DNA of 60,000 nt, from positions 90,577,840 to 90,637,839 of the forward strand of contig CM043971.1 of assembly GCA_014529385.2 (NCBI GenBank), in the 5' to 3' direction. The notes under the pieces are model-generated. The model was not told where the DNA came from, made no database searches, and worked only from the letters and a program-made list of their open reading frames with translations. Source of the stretch: Adiantum capillus-veneris. Its lineage: Eukaryota > Streptophyta > Polypodiopsida > Polypodiales > Pteridaceae. Position numbers and translations under genes: made by a program. Shown piece after piece: positions 44,161 through 56,385 of this stretch (position 1 is the stretch's first letter; each line of letters starts with the position of its first letter).

Positions 44161-45470
44161 GAAGAGGAGGAGTTGTTTGATGATGACAACTCAAACAAAA
44201 ATAATCAACCTATTGTAGCATCACAAGACAAGCCACTACCAAAGTGGGCTCACTAGCTGTTTGATGATTGAAATCCTCATGTTCACAATCCTTATGAATA
44301 AGAGGGTGGTTTGTGATGGTCAAAGAGAATAGAGGAGGAAAGAAGAGACTCCAAACACATCATCAACATTTCTCTAATGACTAAAATTGTAGGCTCTACC
44401 AAGGAGCAAATGTCCGTCAATGATTCCATGGTTGATCCAAATTGGAAAGAAGCAATGTAGACAGAGTATGACATCATCACAAAGAATGACACTTGGAAAG
44501 TGGTGAATCAGCCACCAATGAAGAAGGTAATCAGCATCAAATTCGTTTACAAAGTCAAATACAAGGCTAAAGGCTAAAGGCTCATATGAAAAGTACATTT
44601 CACGAGTTGAAGGGTTTGATGTGAGGAAAACCTTTGCTCCCATAGCTTGAATGACCACTATTTGCTTTTTATTTTCTCTTTTTGCTATTTTTTTGTGGCT
44701 TGTTTATTAAATGGATGTAGTGTCCATTTTTTTTTAGTGGACTTCTCAAGGAGGAGATTGATGTAGAGCAGGCATCAGAGTTGAGTCACCCCATTCAAAA
44801 AATAAGATTTGCAAATTGAAAAAGGCTTTATATAGCCAAAAGAAATCACCAATAGCATGATGTGTTAGAATAGATAGGCTTTTCTAAAAGCTTGGCTTCA
44901 TTAGAATTTATTCTAAAGAAAACTTATATGTGCTAGGATAGAATGGAAAGCAAGTCATTGTTACTTGTATGTACATGACTTAATTATCATACGTGATCAT
45001 TAAAAGCTCATTCAACAAACTCAGAAGAGTTTGAGCTCTAAGTTTGAAATGATAGACTTGAACTACTGTATTATTGATTGGAGATGGAGGTTTGGAAATC
45101 CACAAAGGGCCTCTTAATCTCTAAACAAAAGTATGCAACAGAGATCCTAAAAGCATTTGGGATGATGGATTATAAACTTGTGAGCACTCCAATGGAGGTA
45201 AATGTGAAACTCTCCATGGAAGATTCTTCTTCCTTAGTCCAAATCAAGAAGTACAGGAAGCTTGTGGGAAGTTTGTTTTTCTTGTGTAATACTAGACTAG
45301 ACACTTGTTTTGCAGTTGGTGATTTAAGCATGTTTTCCAACCATACAAGGGAATCTCATTGGAAGGAAAACATGCATGCTCTAAAGTACATTAAAGGTAC
45401 TTTGGGACACATCATATTCTATGGAATTTGGCACAAATACTCTAAGTGGGTATTATAACTCTGATTGAGC
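44161..45470 (+). pseudogene. C2 reverse transcriptase
   Basis: Reading gives VDPNWKEAM, TEYDIITKNDTWKVVNQPPM, KKVISIKFVYKVKYKAKG, then a collapsed stretch with MDV...GLLKEEIDVEQ, KLKKALYSQKKSPIA, RIDRLF, and VIVTCMYMT-stop where YVDD should be (44972-44983). The last part is open (45078-45458): STKGLLISKQKYATEILKAF, STPMEVNVKLSMED, KLVGSLFFLCNTRLDTCFAV and HWKENMHALKYIKGTLG. This is the standard copia RT order. The missing catalytic aspartates and many stops make it inactive. Confidence 0.85.
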
Positions 45471-45890
45471 AGGAGATTATGAAAAAATTAGTTGTTATAA
45501 ATTGTTTCTCACTTGGTTCTTGAGTGTTTTCTTGGATCAGCAAAGCAGCTAGCCATTGCTCTTTCTACTTGTTTTGCAGTTTGTGAAGTAGTTTGGCTTT
45601 AGGAGAGTTTTATTGGATGTTGGTGTTCTTGTTAACTCAGCAACAATGCTTCAATGTGACCACCAAGGTTGCATGGAAATTGCCAAGAACCCTGTCTTCC
45701 ATGCACGCAAAAAGCATATTGAGGTTCTATATCATAAGGTTTGAGAGCTAATTGAGGATAAGATTGTGGAGTTAGAGTATTGTTACTAAAGACAATTGTG
45801 CAAACATCTTCACCAAAGCTCTTCAAAAAGATAAGCTACCTCAACATCTTTATCAACTTAGAGATGACGCATCTTTGACCATTCATTGAG
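45471..45890 (+). pseudogene. C2 RNase H
   Basis: DYEKISCYKLFLTWFL, then CDHQGCMEIAKNPVFHARKK, HIEVLYHKV, a stop, ELIEDKIVELEYC and LCKHLHQSS, corresponding to the copia RNase H end (CDNQSAI..NPVFHxRTKHIE, then the DIFTKAL motif). Stops at several points. Confidence 0.8.
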
Positions 45891-45896
45891 CGGGAT

Positions 45897-46782
45897 TGTT
45901 AGTATATTTGCAATGCCCACCTGTCAAATTTTCCCATCACAATATATATTGCATAATTTGTAAGTCCCCCATATGAGGAGAAGCTAATAACACACATACA
46001 ATTGGTGGATTCCAGCTTGCATGCTGATAAAGGTCTTTATTTGTGATCGTTGATGGTACAAAGCAAAGATTTACATAGAATACCTTGGCCGGATGGCACC
46101 CAAATAATGATCTGAAAACAGTCAATCAAAGCCTTGTAAGTCAATGGACAATGGTTGGTGGCTGGTGGTTTGTGGTCTTTGGCCATTGCCTGATGGTCGG
46201 TGGTATTTGGCAGGTGGCCAGATTTCAACACTCGATGATTGAGTTCTACTTGGACTTGGTTACACAAGGGTAGCTACACATAGAAGCATGGCCAAGTTCT
46301 ACCTGGACTTGTCTACTGAAGGGTACCTACAAATGCATGCATAGAGGCCCAGTTATACATGGTCTTTGTCTACTGGCTGGATTTTAACGGCCAGTTTGGC
46401 TGAGTTCTACTTGCTCTTGGTTACACAAGGGCATCTACACATAGACGCATACACAAGTTATACTTGGAATTGGCTACCCAAGGGTGGCTACACATGTGGG
46501 CATAGATCCTCCCTTACACCTATATTAGCAAGCCTTCCCTATGACCCATTATGGATACACGCATATCCTTATTGAAGGATAGCCAGTTCGTTGTATTCCT
46601 ATTTTCTCTAGTTGTCTAAATCACCATCTAAGCTCTACCTTGAGAGTGCATGGGTGGATGATTCCATCACTTTGTAATAGTCTGCTAATCTAAATTTCTT
46701 GATTTTCCACTAATCTACTTTGCATCATATATATCTTTTCTCTCCTTACTACAAGATCCTATTGTGTTCTGAATTTCTTACA
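45897..46782 (+). repeat. C2 3' LTR
   Basis: Starts TGTTAGTATATTTGC after a short purine stretch and ends GAATTTCTTACA. It contains a GGTGGCTGGTGG-type tract (46155-46215) and about four copies of a unit with GGTTACACAAGGGTAGCTAC (46250-46500). The reverse complement of that unit occurs in C3. Confidence 0.7.
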
Positions 46783-47320
46783 ATCATATCTATAACCACA
46801 ATCAAAACCAAAACCATAACCATAACCATTGTCAAAGACATAACCAAAACCAAATCCGTAACCATAACCACAACCAAAACCAAAACCATGATCATAGACA
46901 CAACCATACCCATAACCATAGTCACAATCAATACCGTGATCATAATCATAATCATATCCATAGCCAAAACCACAAACAAAACCATGATCATAATCATAAC
47001 CATAACCATGAGCTTGATCTGTGTTATAACCACAATCAAAACCAAAACCAAAATCTTAATCTTCTCTATAAATCATAACCATGTGCACAACTAAAACAAT
47101 AACCGAAACCATGGGATTGATTTTTTTCATACCCATAATTAAAATCATAATTATAGCCACAATCATAAACATATAGCCATGAACATGACAACAAACACAT
47201 CCACATTGATACATATACTTATAACCATGAGATTGATATTTTCTATAACCATAACCACAACCATCTTTGCTATAACTATAACCACAATCAAAACCATAAT
47301 CAAGTATCATCAAAATTATA
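46783..47320. repeat. Degenerate hexanucleotide array (ATAACC / AAAACC)
   Basis: Runs of ATAACC, AAAACC and ATCATA in register over some 540 bp, with scattered substitutions. Open frames here are artefacts of the repeat. It is not the usual plant telomere repeat. Confidence 0.85.
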
Positions 47321-47563
47321 TAATGCTCATGATCCAATCATTCCAAACTGGATTGTACACATGTACTCTCTGGGAATGTCCCCAAATATATAATTCTTCC
47401 TCTTCAAATCTTGACTATCCCAATGATTTATCAAAGTGTGACAAAAAGGAACGGTACAAAGCTATCAAATACTTTGTGGAATGGCCTTTCTGGCCCTATC
47501 CGTATTCTTCTTTCCGTATACACCTTGCTAAGATCATGCTCAAGTGATCCCCAAGGTATACAC
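47321..47563. other. Unassigned sequence left of A2
   Basis: A plus-strand frame (to 47547) reads LDYPNDLSKCDKKERYKAIK and YFVEWPFWPYPYSSFRIH without a stop. It is too short and unfamiliar to assign. Confidence 0.3.
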
Positions 47564-49919
47564 TGTCGAGCAGCTCCGCTTCGTGATGGGAAAAAGAGTA
47601 GAAAAATGCAAGTTAAGCTTCTTTGGAGCCTACACATTTATTGAGCAGTGATCAGGGCTTCTTAACAAGCCAAGTTTAATGGTTAATGTATGGTATAAAG
47701 GGCCAACAAATGCCTTAATGGTGCTAAAAAGGAGTATGCTTCAAGAGAGCATAGATTGGAGATTGTGATCTAGAACTGTAGTGCTTGAAGTGCTTTACTA
47801 GCCTGTCTTTACGGCTTGTCAATTGGAGCTATGGTACTAACATTATGGCAGTTTGAAGTTTAAGTCGATTGTAGATCCGTACCGGATTGGTCAACTGCTA
47901 CTGAGGGGACAGCGATGAAGTGAATGCACGGGCCTAGAGTGCTCACTTTGTAGAGCACGTTTGTTTTTTAGATCAGTGATCGGAGTTACGGTTACCAAGA
48001 TATTTCCAGATTAAATTTCATTGAGGGCTAGTTTTGTACCAGTCTGGTCGGCTCGGTCGGTGTGCCATCTAGGAGTTTTTGACTTAGACCAAGTTTCGGA
48101 ATGTCATGGAGCAATGCTTTGGTTGATATGTTTGTGCCTATCAAGAATATTATTTATTGGAGATTGTTGATAGCAGGAAATGCCCAACAGGGCTATGGCT
48201 TAAGTAGATATGAAGTCGAGGGTCTCTTTCAAAATGCAAACACCTATACTAGCATCTTGAAGGTTGTGTCGTGGAAAATGGCAGCAAAATTCACGATGAT
48301 AATGTTAGTCAAGGACTGCTGGATAAAGAGGTTGTGCTGCTTTGGCCGAGATGTATACGTAATGTGGTGCCAGTACAGGAGCATATTGAATTCTTGATGA
48401 TCTCATTGCAGGAAGTTGGTGATGCTTTGGACGATGTGATGTCCCTTGGGGGGGACTGCCCACCCAATTGAAGCTTAATGGCCGCCCACCTAGAACAAGG
48501 TGGCCACCCAATATACCCAATTAAGACGATACCAAATGGCCGCCCAATCGATTAGTTTATGTCAAATGTGGTGCCCTTACAAAGCCATGGCCACCCAAAT
48601 TAAGATGGCCGCCCAAAAGGTCACCCAAAGGGTTTAATGAGAGTGGGAAAAGGAAACTAAAAGCAAGAGCCATGGCGTTCAGCAACGCAGACAAGTGTAG
48701 GGGGTAAGAAAAAAGTGGTCGTGTAGGCTAGGCTGATGCTCGGATGGTGGCGAGCACGAAGCGATTTTTCTCAGCATGCCAAGGCGCACTTTTATGGAGC
48801 TTATCTCGACAATCCTCGACCTCAACCTCGACCAAGGTGTGCAACAATAAGCGGCAAAGGTAACAAGGGAAGGAGAAGGTGGGGAATAGCTTGAGAAGAA
48901 GAAGAAGGGCTTTGGGATCTCTTGCTCTCAGACTTAAGCAAGGAAGCGAAAGGCGCTCTTTCTCTTGATTGTGGAGATTAAGCTTAATGCTTGAAGCCAA
49001 TGAAGGGAAGCTAAAGCATCTCTCTTTCGATATCGTTCTCAAATCTAAGCAAGGGAGAGTTTTGTAAGGTTTCCAATTTTTGAAACCTTAAATATTGTAT
49101 AAAGCTTAATCAAACTGATATGATTATGGAAAAAGCAATGTAGAATTGTCCGACCGTGGCAAATATTGGTATTTTTGGAATCTTAAGCACAGCAAACCCC
49201 AGGCTAGAATTTTTCAGAACCGAATTTCGATAAAATCTGGAAAAGTTACGGGCTTTGAAAGGTTACACTATGAATTTAATTAGTTAAGTAAAATTGAATG
49301 GTTTCAGTAAATATTATTAATAAAGACTTTCTTATCCTAAGGTTCTAGAAATTACTAATATTTCCAATTTTCATCATTGAAAGTTAGAGAAATTAGTAAA
49401 ACTCGATTCTGAAAGCTAGGGGGGTTGTGTGGAGCTGTGGGGAACCTTCTCGGGACTAGATTTAGCAGTAGGGGACGTTTTTGGAGCTGTAGGGCTGCTT
49501 GGGATGCAAGTTACTACCACTTTCCAACGTATGAGTGCCCAGAAACCTATAAATATGACCCTTGCTTCACAATTTCAGACAGACTCGGAGCCTTGGCACA
49601 CTCTCTCTCATCTAGAGAGACCGCTATGCAGAAATCACTAGAGATCAAGCTCTAGTTGGTTAATTAAACGATAATTAGTATAATCCATTCTTAATTAGCA
49701 AAGCTACGTTAACCTATTTTCTTAATAAATTAAAGATTAATCCTATGTATACTCAAAAATCCTCTCTTAATTAAATATTCTCTACTGATTATTGTGATTA
49801 AGCTTAGGGATATTAAGCTAATTAATTATTATATCATATTAGAACTGAAATTATCCATTTTAAACATAAATTAATGGGAATTATACTAATTAAGTTTAGA
49901 TTAAGCTGAGATAATTATC

Positions 49920-51480
49920 AAAGCTGTGTTAGACTGTCATTATGCTAGGAAAATTATCTTATAATTTTTTGAGTAATTTTCATAATTAATTAAGCAGAAT
50001 GACACTGTTTTTGAGAGAAAAATAAAGGGGAAAATGATCAAATTGATTCAAAAGGCTTTAAGATAATTATCAAAGGTTAATCACATTTTAGGAAACCTGT
50101 GATAATTATGTTAACCTGAGATAATTAGATTACCTAATTATCTTAGCAAAAATACATTGTTTTTAGGATAAATTAAAAGAGGGAAAATAGCAAATTGATC
50201 CAAAATGATTTGAGTTATTTATCAAAGGTTAATCACATCTTGAGAAACCCGTGATAATTATGTTAACCTCAGATAATTAGTTTACCTAATTATCTTAGCA
50301 GAATTACATTGTTTTTAGGAAAAATTAAAAGGGAGAAAATAGCAGCTTGATTCAAAAAATCTTGATATATTTATCAAAGGTTAATCACATCTTAGGAAAC
50401 TTGTGATAATTATATTAACCTCAGATAATTAGTTTATCTAATTATCTTAGCAAAATTACTCTATTTGTATGACAAATTAAAAGGGGAAAAATAGCAAATT
50501 GATTCAAATCCTTTAAGATAATAATATTAGGAAACCTATGATAATTACCTTAATCTTAGATAATTAGTCTAACTAATTATCTCAGCATAATTACATTATT
50601 TTTAAGAGAAAATAAAAAGGGGAAAATAGTAAACTAATCCAAAATACTTTGGGATAATTATCAGAGGTAAGACACATCTTATGCAGCGTGTGATAATTAT
50701 CTTAATTTCAGATAGTTAGTATAACTAATTATCTCAAAAGAATTACACTGTTTTTAGGAAAAAATAGCAAACTAATCCAAAATACCTTGGGATAATTATC
50801 AGAAGTAAATCACATGTTACAAAACCCATGATAAGTATCTTAACCTCAGATAGTTAGTTTAACTAATTATCACAGCAAAATTACACTATTTTTAGAGGAA
50901 AATAAAAGGGAGAAATTAGCAAATTAACCTAAAAAGCTTTGAGACAATTATCAGAGGTAAATTACATCTTAAATTATCATAGTAGAGAAACACTCTTATT
51001 GAGGATAAATTAAAGGGGGAAATTAGTAAATCATGTGCTATGTTCACATGCTATTTATCAGAGCTAGATTTTAGGATAAAGAGGCCGTGACAATTATGTC
51101 AAGGTTAGAAAAGTAGTATAGATATTTATCTAAGTCAAACTATACTAATTCTAGCTAAAAACTAAAGAGGGAAATTAGTAAATCATGCTATATGATTACA
51201 TGCTATTTATCAGAGCTATATTACATGATGAAAAGGACGTGATAATTATATCAAGGCTAGAAACTTAGTATAGATATTTAGCTAAGTCAAAATATACCAA
51301 TTCTAGTTAAGATTTAAAGGTGAAAATTAGTAAATCATGTTATATGATTACATTCTATTTATTAGAGTTAGATTAGATAATAAAGAGGCCGTGATAATTT
51401 TGTCACGGTTAGAAAAGTAGTATAAATATTTATTTAAGTCAAATTATCCTAATATTAGCTAAAAAATGAAAATAGAAGTT
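49920..51480. repeat. AT-rich minisatellite array in S1, period about 130-155 bp
   Basis: The block GTGATAATTATGTTAACCT...GATAATTAG with ATTACACTGTTTTTAGG and AAAGGGGGAAAATAGCAAA recurs near 50100, 50251, 50403, 50530, 50690 and 50829. A diverged second series (GGCCGTGACAATTATGTCA) recurs near 51086, 51238 and 51390. Confidence 0.9.
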
Positions 51481-52015
51481 ATATAATTGAGTTGTAAAAC
51501 AATAGGATAATTACCAAAGGTCAAAAATATTATTATCTACTTGTGATAAATATACCATAGTTAATTAGTGAGTTTAGAAAATTATAATTGACCAAAAGTC
51601 TTATTTTTAGCAAAAGAATAATTAAAATAAATAGACCTTGCGATGAAAAGTTGTTAGGAAAATTGTAGTAAGTGTAAACCTATGATATAAAGATTAGGAA
51701 ATGAGATATTTAAGAGAAAATAAATAGAATAAATATTAAGCTCAAAATAAGTAGATTCCAAGCTTAAAATTCGATGGGAAAATTAAGAAAAAGGATATAT
51801 AAAATTATAAGAAAATTAGGATAGCTTAGAAAACCCTTAGGGAAGCTGTGGAAAAAGTTATCATGCCTATATAGGAAAATAAGAAATTACTAGGTCAACA
51901 ATTTACCAATTAAGACTACAAATTTAACCTTGGACGGGTTACGGTTGAATACAAAGGTTAAGTTTAGATTTCAAATAATTTACCTAATGATTTGACGTCC
52001 TTTTTATAATAAGTT

Positions 52016-52201
52016 ATGGCACCTAAAAGGACCCGAGCCAATCCTACATCTGATGATGAGGACAGAGCTCTAAAAAGAACTAGAGCGTCACACGACGATG
52101 AAGTTGGGCCTAGTAGTAGGCCTACGGAGAAGAGTCTTCAGGTGCCAGCGCAGCAACAAATGGCCGATCAATCCCAGGTGGGTTTTCCATTGTTCAATTA
52201 A
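52016..52201 (+). CDS. Short open frame in S1, basic, possibly gag N-terminus
   Basis: 61 codons beginning MAPKRTRANPTSDDEDRALK and ending QSQVGFPLFN. An MxPKRTR-type start is common in plant gypsy gag proteins, which is the only hint of function. It lies past the minisatellite array, where an internal region might begin, but nothing downstream continues it. It may be a chance frame. Confidence 0.3.
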   Translation: MAPKRTRANPTSDDEDRALKRTRASHDDEVGPSSRPTEKSLQVPAQQQMADQSQVGFPLFN

Positions 52202-53326
52202 GTCTTAAAATAGTTTAAGTTCTCTTATAAGTTAACATTGCATACGCAAGGAGTGAGTAAGAATCAGAAAAGGAATAGTTGGTCAAACACGAAAGGTAAC
52301 TTCTAAGAAACCAACGTACATTTGTTTATAAAGTAGGAAAGAATTGTTTGGGTTAAAACTAGTTGAATTAGGAAAGATATGATTGATCATCCTTAAGACA
52401 GCTTGTCTCAAGACACCTCCGACTCCTTGGTATAAATTGATGATAATGATGACTTTCCAGACAACGGATAAGTCGGTTACCCCCATGAACATTGAGTTTC
52501 TACTCCGTGTCATGTCTTGATGTTTCTACATAAGTTAGGATACCGTTTTTTATCCTAGGGGAGCCGCCCGGTTGTATGGGCAACTGGTTTGGTGTATGGG
52601 CACCCGGAACCTTGGGTGGGGATTTATCCACTCCAGATTATGAATAAGGAATGGGTACCGTTTTTTCATCCTTAGGTGGTCTTGAGACAAGAAGAGTACC
52701 GGTCATGGTTTTTATGGTCAATGTTTTGATTGACAGTACCTTGTCTTAAGTTTAAAGATGTCTATTTGCTAAAAGAATGCTTTACAATGCTGTCTTTAAT
52801 ACTTGATTGAAGGAATTATTGTGATGGAAAGTTAAAAGAAACCATTATTTTAAGTGTTAAAACAATGTGATAGCGAATAGAAAACAAAATAATCATGTGT
52901 GAGTGCGGGGTGGTAAGTGGGGATTGACTAAGGTTGTCAATCATGGATGGGTGGACCCGATTAGTCAGGTACCTATCCATCCCTGCGCACTAAAATGTTT
53001 AGAAAACTTCGTCACTTGGAAGAGGAATCCACCAACGGCTGTGACCTCACATATGTTAGGGGGAAAAAAGCGTTGTTTGAGGATATCTTAGCCCAATATG
53101 TGGAAGTTATAGGGCCGAAAGACTTTTAGGATTGTTAATACGTTGTCCCATTTCCGCTGCGAGATAGGACTAGGTCTTCTTCTAAGGCTATAGACCCAAG
53201 CCATTGTCAATGGTAAAGGTCTATTCCTTGAATTTTTCTTGTTTAGAGACTCCGATTTTTATCAGACCTAGAGACCTGTTAAGGATCCCATCCCAATCTT
53301 GGTATTGGCGGGTTGGGGATCTCACA
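52202..53326. other. S1 right part, non-coding
   Basis: Contains paired phrases such as GGTACCGTTTTTTxATCCTAGG (52540, 52645) and ends like an LTR. No gene seen. Confidence 0.45.
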
Positions 53327-53856
53327 AGTTTGGACGATCAAAGCATGAAGAAGAAGAAAAGGGTTTCTCTCGCTCTCTCTCTCTCGTCCCTCGGTTAGCA
53401 ACAGAAGAGCGTCAATTAAGGGAAGTCAAAGCACACAAAGCAGGACAGTTGAAAATATATGAAGCATGATGAGTGACATAGTGAACTTAAATTAAAGTTT
53501 GCAAAATTCAAGGTCCGTTGAAGCAAATAAAATGAAAAGAGAGAATTATCATCACCGTCATCAATTTGAAGCTTAATTAATCATTTTATTGAGCCCAGTG
53601 TTGTTAACGGCCTGGTTAATATGTAAAGGGAGCTTAAACTCCTATTTTCCAATTAATCCAAGTGTTGGTGATGCGCTAACAGTCCTCCTTGGCTACCAAT
53701 TAAGTTGTACCTAAAGATTTACTCGATTTATTAATGATTACAGTGATTGCCAAAGTTGTCAGTGTCTCTTGTTCTCTCTCTTTCACACCTCTCACAGGCA
53801 GAGGCCCGGCGCCATCCCGCCCGCTCACGTTTTGAACACATATCCCCTAACATCTT

Positions 53857-53871
53857 TGGTGAACCCAACGC
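53857..53871 (+). promoter_or_regulatory. A2 primer-binding region
   Basis: TGGTGAACCCAACGC, four bases past the LTR end. Its first 12 bases are the same as in E2. Confidence 0.65.
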
Positions 53872-53903
53872 AAAATGAGTCGGGGTGGGAGGTAAAGATA
53901 GAG

Positions 53904-54345
53904 ATGCCAGAACAATTGAAGCAGTTTATTGACAATTTTAATTCTAATGGATTTGATAAAAATCTAGCAGTTGCAGATTTTCCGAAAATGATGAAATTAG
54001 TTCAGGGAAGTTTGCAGGAAGTGAAAGCCATGCAGATAAATAACCAGATTGATGATGTTGTAGACCTAGCACCTGATGATGTATGGGAGAAATATCATAA
54101 CTTTTAGGGATATGATCCAGAAGGTTTTATTGCATGTTATGAAGGTGGGATAAAGGGCTAAAATGTTCCAAAAAATCGGATGATTGCAGCTTTTAAAGAG
54201 GTTGTAAACTCAAATTTTAAAAGGCAGGTTCAAGAACTGGCAAAAGAATATCCCACACGGTGGGACTATTTTGCAGAGGAATTTATTTATGAAAGCTTGA
54301 GGATTCTAGATCTGGAAATAAAAGAGAGTACTAAACAAATCTAGG
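53904..54345 (+). pseudogene. A2 gag-like gene
   Basis: Starts at ATG 53904 (MPEQLKQFIDNFNSNGFDKN), followed by FPKMMKLVQGSLQEVKAMQI and DDVWEKYHNF, a stop at 54105-54107, then in the same frame GYDPEGFIACYEGG, a second stop, RMIAAFKEVVNSNFKRQVQE and RWDYFAEEFIYESLRIL. It is colinear with the A1 protein at 27343-27804, which confirms that this is a family gene rather than a chance frame. Presumed capsid function. Two stops inactivate it. Confidence 0.6.
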
Positions 54346-55793
54346 TTGTCTTCAATAAAGGTGAAGGGGATGAGATGCAGTTCCTCAACTATGATGAATT
54401 CTGGGAGCAATATTTTTGCAAGAAGCAAAGCCAAAGAAAATGTTGAGCTAGAAGTAGCAGATTCAGTTTCAGAGGAGCATATTTTGAGCAGCGAAGAAAA
54501 GGTAAACAATGATTTAATGTTGAAACAAAATTATATGAATTTTTTTTCAAAGATTTCTCGCATGGATGCTACCTCCAATAATGGTTCCAGTGAAGACATA
54601 GACTGTACAGCAAGTGGTTCACAAGCTGCTGACCTTGACATGATTATTTTGAAGGAGTTCATCAAGCAAATGAGCCTCAACAAGATATTTCTAAAACTAT
54701 CAGCACTACAACCGATCAGGATAACATGTTTGTTGTAGTGAGTGCATAAATAAAGCTACTACATACACAGTAGCAATTATAGGTTCATTGACATCCTCAG
54801 GCTCATACTATGCTGGGTCCACAATCTTTGTCACTCTGAAGGAGATGATCATGACAGTATAGAAGAGATTTTTGATACGTGTACCTCTTCAAAAGGGGTG
54901 CCAGATGAGCTTTTACAGTGTGCTATGATGGATTGCTAAGTAACATAGATGCACATGAGGAAGTACAGGATGATATTGATGACTATGAAGGTTTCTTAGA
55001 TCATGCTGATTGTGAGCAGGTTATCGACAAGGATTCTACGTCTATGCTTATACATGGGCTGCATGAGGAGACAACTCCTACAGTTTTGTTGAATGTCGAT
55101 ATTTCCAATGGTGATTTTTCCGAGGATGTTATGGATGAAGATCTATAGGATAAAGTTGTTTCATGATCAAGCTGAAACCCAGACAGGTAAAAATTCCTCT
55201 GATGGTACAGGTCCAGAGACTCCCAAGGGTTTTCATGATGGTACAGGTCCAGAGACTCCCAAGGGTTTTCATGATGGCTATGAATCTAGAGGGGGTGATG
55301 ATGCTAATCATCCTTGATACTGCAGAAAGTACACAGGGTTTTTCATTTCCTTGGCCAACGTGCCAAATGTTTCTCAATTTGGATGTTATTTCTATTGATG
55401 CTTATGTTAGTGATGTCTTGGTTTCCAGTAAAAGGGAGTCAGAATTCTTTAATGCTTGTTGGTAATGAGCTTAAGTTTCCAACAGTTTATGAGATGTGGA
55501 TGATGCACTATGCTTCAGGTGAATCTCTAGTATATTGCAGAGCCCATCAATGCTATGTGATCTCAATGGTGTTTGATCCAAGAGCTTCTAAGGATATTTG
55601 TAAGCAGATTCAATATCGATGGATATTGTTAAGTATGCATAGTAATTGCGTGCTATTTGAACCAAGGATAGCATATTTGCACCAGAAATTCTTGATGTTA
55701 TTGATACAAAAAATGTACGCTCATGTGGACATTATGATGCTCCAGTGTATGGGAAATTCCTTATCATCCCATTTGATCCCGGGGGCAACTAAA
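54346..55793 (+). pseudogene. A2 acidic reading frame remnants
   Basis: Scattered plus-strand pieces: 54346-54738 (LEVADSVSEEHILSSEEKVN), 54918-55148 (DAHEEVQDDIDDYEGFLDHA) and 55314-55793, where the end reads YGKFLIIPFDPGGN before a TAA. Content and conserved terminus match the A1 acidic frame. A 36-bp unit is tandemly duplicated at 55201-55272. The Glu-Gly-Val / AGAGGGGGTG motif is at 55288. Many stops and shifts. Confidence 0.5.
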
Positions 55794-56373
55794 GTGCAAG
55801 TTGCAGACTCAAAGGATACCAGATGTTTCATATAGCAAGTTGCATGGTACAAGGGTTTGGTTTCTAGATTATGCTAAGTCAAAAGATTTTTTGGTTATGT
55901 GTTTAATAAGATTACATGGTTGGCTTCTAGTTGACTTCTTTGGACAATTGATGAAGTATCTTCACATCTTTTGAGTTGGTTTTTCTACCAGAACTTGAAT
56001 TAAAGGACTTGACGGCCATTCCATGTGCAGACAGAGTAAGGCATACTTGAGCTTGACAGGGTTCCCTAAATCGATCTTAATGGTCAAGCCGCGTGCATCA
56101 TTAACTAAAGCACTTGACTCTGACGGGGTTCACTAAACAAGTTTCTATGATTGAATGCTCTAGAGATATGACAGATACAATTCAAAGATCTTTTATGGGC
56201 AACTACCTAATGATTAAGCTAGAACACTAATGATAGGATGTAAGCCTTACTTTATTTTCTATATGTTTACCAGTTACGAGAGTGTGATGATGGCAAAGAG
56301 ATTAAGGTACCTATAGTAGATGCATATTTAAGTGCAGTTGGCAGTTCGCACAGACCGGAGGCTTTGTAGGTTC
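55794..56373. other. A2 3' untranslated region
   Basis: Parallels A1 29532-29927 (TTGGACAATTGATGAAGTATC; ATTCCATGTGCAGxCAGAGTAAG) but has about 180 extra bp near 56040-56230 containing a repeated phrase, CTTGACxxGxxAGGGTTCxCTAAA. No gene. Confidence 0.6.
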
Positions 56374-56385
56374 AGAGGGGGTGGA
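56374..56385 (+). promoter_or_regulatory. A2 polypurine tract
   Basis: AGAGGGGGTGGA, identical to that of E2. Confidence 0.75.

Larger units (their letters stand above)
38771..46782 (+). mobile_element. Ty1/copia element C2, split by C4
   Basis: A plus-strand element with a degenerate primer site (TGATATTAGAGC at 38771), gag, protease, integrase, RT, RNase H, a polypurine-like tract and a 3' LTR (45897-46782). C4 is inserted at 39175-42368. Integrase precedes RT, the diagnostic copia order. Stops and shifts are frequent throughout. Confidence 0.85.
49063..53326 (+). mobile_element. S1: 4.26-kb AT-rich insertion with TG...CA ends
   Basis: Begins TGTAAGGTTTCC and ends GGGGATCTCACA, with AGTTT on both sides (49058-49062, 53327-53331). 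The empty site is visible in the A2 3' LTR near 56970. No repeat of its left end occurs at its right end, so it is not a two-LTR element; a very long solo LTR or an unusual non-autonomous element fits. It carries a minisatellite array (49920-51480) and a short open frame at 52016. Confidence 0.75.
47564..53852 (+). repeat. A2 5' LTR (with nested S1)
   Basis: Parallels both A1 LTRs at its start, and the A2 3' LTR at its start and from 48806 onward; it resumes after S1 at 53332. Confidence 0.8.

Noticed and set aside
46720-47094. Open frame of Thr-Ile repeats and its opposite-strand partner
   Set aside because: Translation of the ATAACC-type hexamer array.
46783-47320. Interstitial telomere repeat
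   Set aside because: The unit is ATAACC/AAAACC, not CCCTAAA or CCCTAA, and shows no single consistent telomere-like unit.
49920-51480. CRISPR-like array because of regular repeats
   Set aside because: Units are long, degenerate and contiguous without unique spacers, and the setting is a plant mobile element.
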